This document shows positions 61,401-64,000 of a DNA stretch of 64,000 nt, one piece after another. The DNA comes from Parabacteroides hominis (GTDB taxonomy: Bacteria > Bacteroidota > Bacteroidia > Bacteroidales > Tannerellaceae). Where the stretch lies: contig NZ_JACOOJ010000012.1 in the NCBI RefSeq assembly GCF_014287585.1, positions 47,246 through 111,245 on the forward strand, written 5' to 3'. Position 1 is the stretch's first letter; every line of letters begins with the position of its first letter. A program made the position numbers and the translations under genes. Below the pieces are notes generated by a model. The model saw only the letters and a list, made by a program, of their open reading frames with translations. It did no database searches and had not been told where the DNA came from.

Positions 61401-61866
61401 TGTCGGTGATCGTCCCGTTTGTCGTGCCCTTTACCACCACGTTGGCGCCGGCGATCGGGCCGAAAGCGTCCGAAACGACACCGGAGATCTTGCCATCCTG
61501 CTGTTTTACTTCGCCCAGCAGAACGATCTTATTATCTTCAATACGATATTTGTAGGAAGACAGTATCTGGTTCAGAACTTCTTTGATATTCCCGTTTCTG
61601 ATATCCAGATCGACATGTTTCGTCATGTCGATGGAAGAATTATTAAAGAAAAAGACAAATTGCGTCTTCGCCTCAATAGTTTTAATCGCTTCTTCAAGCG
61701 TTACGTTGGACAGACTCAGGTTAATCTTCGCATTCTGAGCGTTGCTTTCAACTGCCGAGAGTTGAACAAGGGAAATGGTAACAAATAAAAGTATTAGCTT
61801 CATTTTCCTGAATAAATTAATGTTAAGAATAGGTATGGTTATCCCATACGTGGACTTTTTTTTCAT
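58489..61866 (-). CDS. SusC-like TonB-dependent transporter with STN domain
   Basis: This 1125-residue outer membrane protein has a signal peptide and an STN domain (about 48-100). A carboxypeptidase-like domain follows (about 128-200, FGPIAGANVVVKGTTNGTIT), then the TonB-box region (EEVVVVGYGTEKK), the plug (DALVLIDGIPG and KDASTAAIYGSRAANGVILV) and the beta-barrel ending in YTIGVNFKF. The STN domain marks a transducer that signals substrate to FecR. It imports the glycan with the SusD protein downstream. Confidence 0.96.
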   Translation of the reverse strand: MKKKSTYGITIPILNINLFRKMKLILLFVTISLVQLSAVESNAQNAKINLSLSNVTLEEAIKTIEAKTQFVFFFNNSSIDMTKHVDLDIRNGNIKEVLNQILSSYKYRIEDNKIVLLGEVKQQDGKISGVVSDAFGPIAGANVVVKGTTNGTITDMNGHFSLDAPKGARLQISYIGYITKELTVGDKTDYAIQLAEDSQALEEVVVVGYGTEKKVNVIGSIAQIGSEKLENRSTPQLSNALTGQMAGVTVIQRSGRPGNSGGEIRVRGVGTFTNSNDDKAATKSDALVLIDGIPGKLNDVSSEDVESISVLKDASTAAIYGSRAANGVILVTTKTGKEGKVSVGYNGYVGFNTPTALPEFADTWQYATLYNEAVGREAYTQDEIRKFKDGSDPDHYANARYLDEVFSRKGLQTGHDVTVNGGNAQNRYMVSFGYLKQNGIVEKNDYQRYNARVNLINEILPGLKLTSRLSGVYGNRKEPMAPGGDDADNMLVLIQKALRFPGLTPTVLSDGTFGAGRELHGTPAGWIKSDSFYENPEFSLNANVRLDYNPIKDLQLSAIGAYTYTNGEERTYRSTMKLSGDRVLGPSELIHKMGKTIYKTFQATAEYNKKFGGHSFGILAGYSWEQEDYRYIQGSRDKFPGNDLPYINAGSPDNQKATGSGNAWAIQSGFGRLRYNFNERYLFESTVRYDGSSRFPKNKKFGFFPSVAAGWRLSEENFFKENESLGFISNLKLKASWGRLGNQNIGNYPYQSVYELGQNYPFGDTYMQGAAVTTAVDPTIKWEETETIDGGLEAVLWNGLLSVNASYFNRRTYDILYKPSGSVSTILGQKISEMNTGKLKNFGWEFEVGHRNTIGDVSYNVNANLSIIKNKLTTLGVGNVEQLNGMVGNGSDLFVGYPINMYYGYVSDGVFLDENDIKAWHDQSKVTPNARPGDIRYKDISGPDGVPDGKIDPNYDRVYLGSRIPKFTFGLNLGVEYKGVDLSVLLQGIAGVTGMLDGFAGWAFRGDGNIQKWQAEGRFDPANPTRYPAYPRLEDLSNSITPNIETSDFWTQDASYIRLKNIQLGYSFPKKMLQAAKISNLRVYVQAENPLCWNKYKPGWDPEINTSGNYYPILATYTIGVNFKF

Positions 61867-61938
61867 ACATTTGAATGTTTAAAGTTTTACATTTTGCTCT
61901 CACTCTCTTACCTTTGAGAGCAGTTTGTTTAGTTTTAC

Positions 61939-61969
61939 ATCAGGCGGATGCTGGTAACATCTGCCTGAT
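61939..61969. terminator. hairpin between FecR and SusC genes
   Basis: ATCAGGCGGATG pairs with CATCTGCCTGAT. A T-run follows on the plus strand only. On the minus strand it may partly end FecR transcripts or protect the susC mRNA end. A second weak stem (GCTCTCA...TGAGAGC) lies at 61895-61921. Confidence 0.5.
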
Positions 61970-62024
61970 TTTTTTGAGTGTTTTTCCGTCTTTTTCAGAT
62001 CATAGGCAATTTTGTTTATTGTTA

Positions 62025-63017
62025 TTACTTAGGACTTATAATTATTTTATCTTTTTCTATCGTGTACCGGATCGGGCTGATCAGAGCCAGCAGTTTCAGG
62101 ATTTCTTCCGGCGATTCTTTCCGGATTGTGAGCGACAAACGCTGGTCGAGCAGGACTCCGTTCGTACATTCCACATCCATATTATACCAATGCTTCATCT
62201 TATGCAGGACAGTAGACAGCTTTTCGTTCGTACAAACCAGTTTGTCGCCTATCCAGATGATATAATCGGAAGCATCCACATCGTCCAGCTTATAAGCCCC
62301 GTTCCGTCTGTTGCAGGATATTTTCTGATTAGGCTTCAATATGATGCTCTTATCCAATCCGGGCAGGAAGACTTCCACTTTTCCGGAAACCAAAGTAGTT
62401 TCGACTGTTTCCTTCCCCTTATAATTGCTTACATTAAAGTGAGTTCCCAACACATTGACAACCATCCCGTCCGTTTCGACGAGGAAAGGCGCTTTTTCAT
62501 TCCGCATCACCTCAAAATAGCCCTCGCCTTCCAACTGTACATGGCGTTTGCCTGCCTGAAAATGCTCCGGGTAAACCAACACACTGTTGGCATTCAGCCA
62601 GACGGTTGTGCCATCCGGCAATGTCACAGCGCCTTTGCTGTCTTTTCCCATAATAGCGCGGTTCATGACCAATTGCTTCGAAGAGGATGGGCTGAAGAAA
62701 TGCTTTTGCCCGGCAAAATAGCTACCCAGCGAACAAATCAGCAAGATAGCGACAGAAGCCGCAACCTTCATATAATAGGAGTTGCGAAGTTGTTTCCGCT
62801 TCCTGTCCTGTTCTCCAACTTGTGCCGTGAAACGCGCAAAAGCCTGTTCCACATATCCCGGAGCGGTTACCGGGGTTGCACCGGCGGCTAACCACCTGTC
62901 CCTGATTTCGGAAAAAGTCTTCTTATTCGCCTCGCCTGTTTTCAGCCAGTTTAGAATAATTTGTTTCTCGTTTTCCGAGGCATCACCTTGTAAATATTTT
63001 ATGATTATATCGTTCAT
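62025..63017 (-). CDS. FecR-type anti-sigma factor
   Basis: This 330-residue membrane protein has an N-terminal anti-sigma domain (about 1-75, with the helical ILNWLKTGEANKKTFSEI block), one membrane segment at about 83-103, a FecR domain (about 115-215: GKDSKGAVTLPDGTTVWLNA, then VYPEHFQ) and a C-terminal DUF4974-like domain. It holds the sigma factor until the STN domain of the SusC transducer signals. It is divergent from the sigma gene and upstream of susC. Confidence 0.93.
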   Translation of the reverse strand: MNDIIIKYLQGDASENEKQIILNWLKTGEANKKTFSEIRDRWLAAGATPVTAPGYVEQAFARFTAQVGEQDRKRKQLRNSYYMKVAASVAILLICSLGSYFAGQKHFFSPSSSKQLVMNRAIMGKDSKGAVTLPDGTTVWLNANSVLVYPEHFQAGKRHVQLEGEGYFEVMRNEKAPFLVETDGMVVNVLGTHFNVSNYKGKETVETTLVSGKVEVFLPGLDKSIILKPNQKISCNRRNGAYKLDDVDASDYIIWIGDKLVCTNEKLSTVLHKMKHWYNMDVECTNGVLLDQRLSLTIRKESPEEILKLLALISPIRYTIEKDKIIISPK

Positions 63018-63129
63018 CTTTTATTATGCACCTTTATATCTATCACAAAACAAAAAGGAATATCCCTACCTTCGAACCAGAAAAAAACACTATTTTTACA
63101 AAAAAATAATCAGAGGCAGTGAGGCAGAA

Positions 63130-63735
63130 ATGAAAAGATCGGAGAAAAACAGTCTAAAGACAGTACGCAGCAGAGCAGGCGACATCTCTCTGTTCCGGCA
63201 ACTGTTTGACGCCTATTTTCAGTCCCTGGCCACCTACGCCTACCGCTTCGTCAACGACTGGCAGACGGCAGAAGATATCATCCAGGATGTTTTTATGGCA
63301 CTTTGGGAAAAGAAAGAGGAAATAGATTTCGACAACCCGATCAAGCCCTACCTCTACCGTGCCGCCTACAACCGTTCCATCAACTACCTGAACTCCGCCT
63401 TGGTGCAGAAACGAATCGAGGGAGCAGACACGATCGACGAACTGATCAACCAGGAAATCCTCAGCTATAACCAGCACGACACCCTTCTGCTGAAAGAGAT
63501 CACCGATGAGATCAACCGGTTTGTCGACACCCTCCCGCCCCAATGCCGGAAAGTCTATAAGCTGAGCCGCGAAAAGAACCTGCGAAACAAAGAAATAGCC
63601 GCCTGCCTGGAAATCAGCGAGAAGGCGGTAGAAAAACATATCTCCAAAGCATTGAGCGAGATACGCAATCACTTGGTGCGCCTCGACATCCTGTCCATAC
63701 TGGTCTGCCTGATCGGTAATTCCTCCTGCCATTAG
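63130..63735 (+). CDS. ECF RNA polymerase sigma-70 factor
   Basis: This 201-residue ECF sigma factor has region 2 (YFQSLATYAYRFVNDWQTAED, DVFMALWEKK) and region 4 (LPPQCRKVYKLSREKNLRNKE, then SEKAVEKHISKALSEI). I take the ATG at 63130 (MKRSEKNSLK) because the longer frame runs through the divergent FecR gene. It is transcribed away from FecR. The stop is about 13 bases before what appears to be an IS end. It should activate the susC operon once released by FecR. Confidence 0.92.
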   Translation: MKRSEKNSLKTVRSRAGDISLFRQLFDAYFQSLATYAYRFVNDWQTAEDIIQDVFMALWEKKEEIDFDNPIKPYLYRAAYNRSINYLNSALVQKRIEGADTIDELINQEILSYNQHDTLLLKEITDEINRFVDTLPPQCRKVYKLSREKNLRNKEIAACLEISEKAVEKHISKALSEIRNHLVRLDILSILVCLIGNSSCH

Positions 63736-63747
63736 TTTTTGACGAAA

Positions 63748-64000
63748 GGTTCTCTTTGGGCTGTAAGCTCGAATAGGACATAGCCCAGTCTTCCCATGAA
63801 TTGACAAATTGCAACCTGTTTCTGCGGTTTTGCCTTAATAATAATATGTTAAATAATATTACCCGCTTGTGTAGATCGATTGGGTCTTGTTCACATTTGC
63901 TGCCTTATACACAAATCATCATTCTTTTGAGAAGTTCTATGCTTGCTCGTCCATAACACATTCTTTTAATCATCTTTAATTTGTTGACAAATCCTTCGGT
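63748..64000. mobile_element. ISL3-like insertion sequence, one end
   Basis: The 3' part of a transposase gene enters from the right edge, followed by about 155 bases of non-coding sequence. GGTTCTCTTTGGG at 63748-63760 has the look of an ISL3 terminal inverted repeat, but the other end lies outside the window, so the exact boundary is a guess. Confidence 0.6.
63905..64000 (-). CDS. ISL3-family transposase, C-terminal 31 residues
   Basis: The minus-strand frame from base 64000 reads TEGFVNKLKMIKRMCYGRAS, then IELLKRMMICV and a TAA stop. The pattern EGxVNKxKxIKRxxYGRAxxxLLxxR is the conserved C-terminus of ISL3-family (IS204/IS1001-type) transposases. Most of the gene lies beyond the window. 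Confidence 0.8.
   Translation of the reverse strand, partial: TEGFVNKLKMIKRMCYGRASIELLKRMMICV

Noticed and set aside
61875..62891. Plus-strand open frame of 338 codons
   Set aside because: It is opposite FecR, which has a clear FecR domain and membrane segment.

Overview
The window looks like a chromosome segment of a gut Bacteroidales bacterium, most likely Parabacteroides. Supporting signs are a SusC/SusD pair with FecR and an ECF sigma factor, RprXY, NigD-like and DUF4492-CydAB genes, many -7 boxes of the Bacteroides form TAnnTTTG, and three large surface proteins with the C-terminal module I know as DUF6383, which I associate with Parabacteroides from memory. No rRNA, tRNA or CRISPR array was seen.

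Layout. 1-2.3 kb: 3' part of a DUF6383 surface protein. 2.6-13.4 kb: mostly housekeeping (Rpn nuclease, YgjP-like metallopeptidase, gpmI, DUF3109, a glycine-lipid acyltransferase pair, rprXY, surE-lpxB). 13.5-16.6 kb: a NigD-like lipoprotein and a sigma/anti-sigma/beta-repeat operon. 16.7-19.1 kb: a DUF1080 plus Gfo/Idh/MocA pair. 19.3-23.5 kb: DUF4492-cydAB and RNase Z. 23.6-24.2 kb: a ParE-like toxin-antitoxin pair. 24.2-30.9 kb: an accessory island (stand-alone sorting-domain-like protein, glucosaminidase, DUF4248, HU-like protein, HigBA-like module between 63-bp direct repeats, a hairpin-rich inverted-repeat element, VirE/DUF3987 protein). 31.1-34.4 kb and 45.5-48.8 kb: two further DUF6383 genes, both on the minus strand.

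The most unusual part is 34.4-53.7 kb. Each DUF6383 gene is divergent from a plus-strand operon. The first operon (35.4-45.2 kb) appears to be nine genes long: porin, imelysin, di-heme oxidoreductase, second porin, mono-heme lipoprotein, a large Rid-family protein, a hemerythrin protein, a LuxR-type regulator with a degenerate receiver domain, and a second Rid protein. The second operon (49.6-53.7 kb) carries a paralogous hemerythrin-regulator pair followed by a GH3 glycosidase. Both divergent intergenic regions share a 36-bp dyad centred on CGTACG and a GTAC-N4-GTAC element. The first operon also has four TACCTA boxes spaced about 31 bp apart just upstream of a good promoter. My reading is a metal- or redox-responsive surface system in which hemerythrin proteins work with phosphorylation-independent regulators. 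That reading is inference.

53.8-63.7 kb: CBM9-like protein, LysE-family exporter, and a polysaccharide-utilisation locus (sulfatase, SusD, SusC with an STN domain, FecR) with a divergent ECF sigma gene. The right edge holds the 3' end of an ISL3-like transposase inserted just after the sigma gene.
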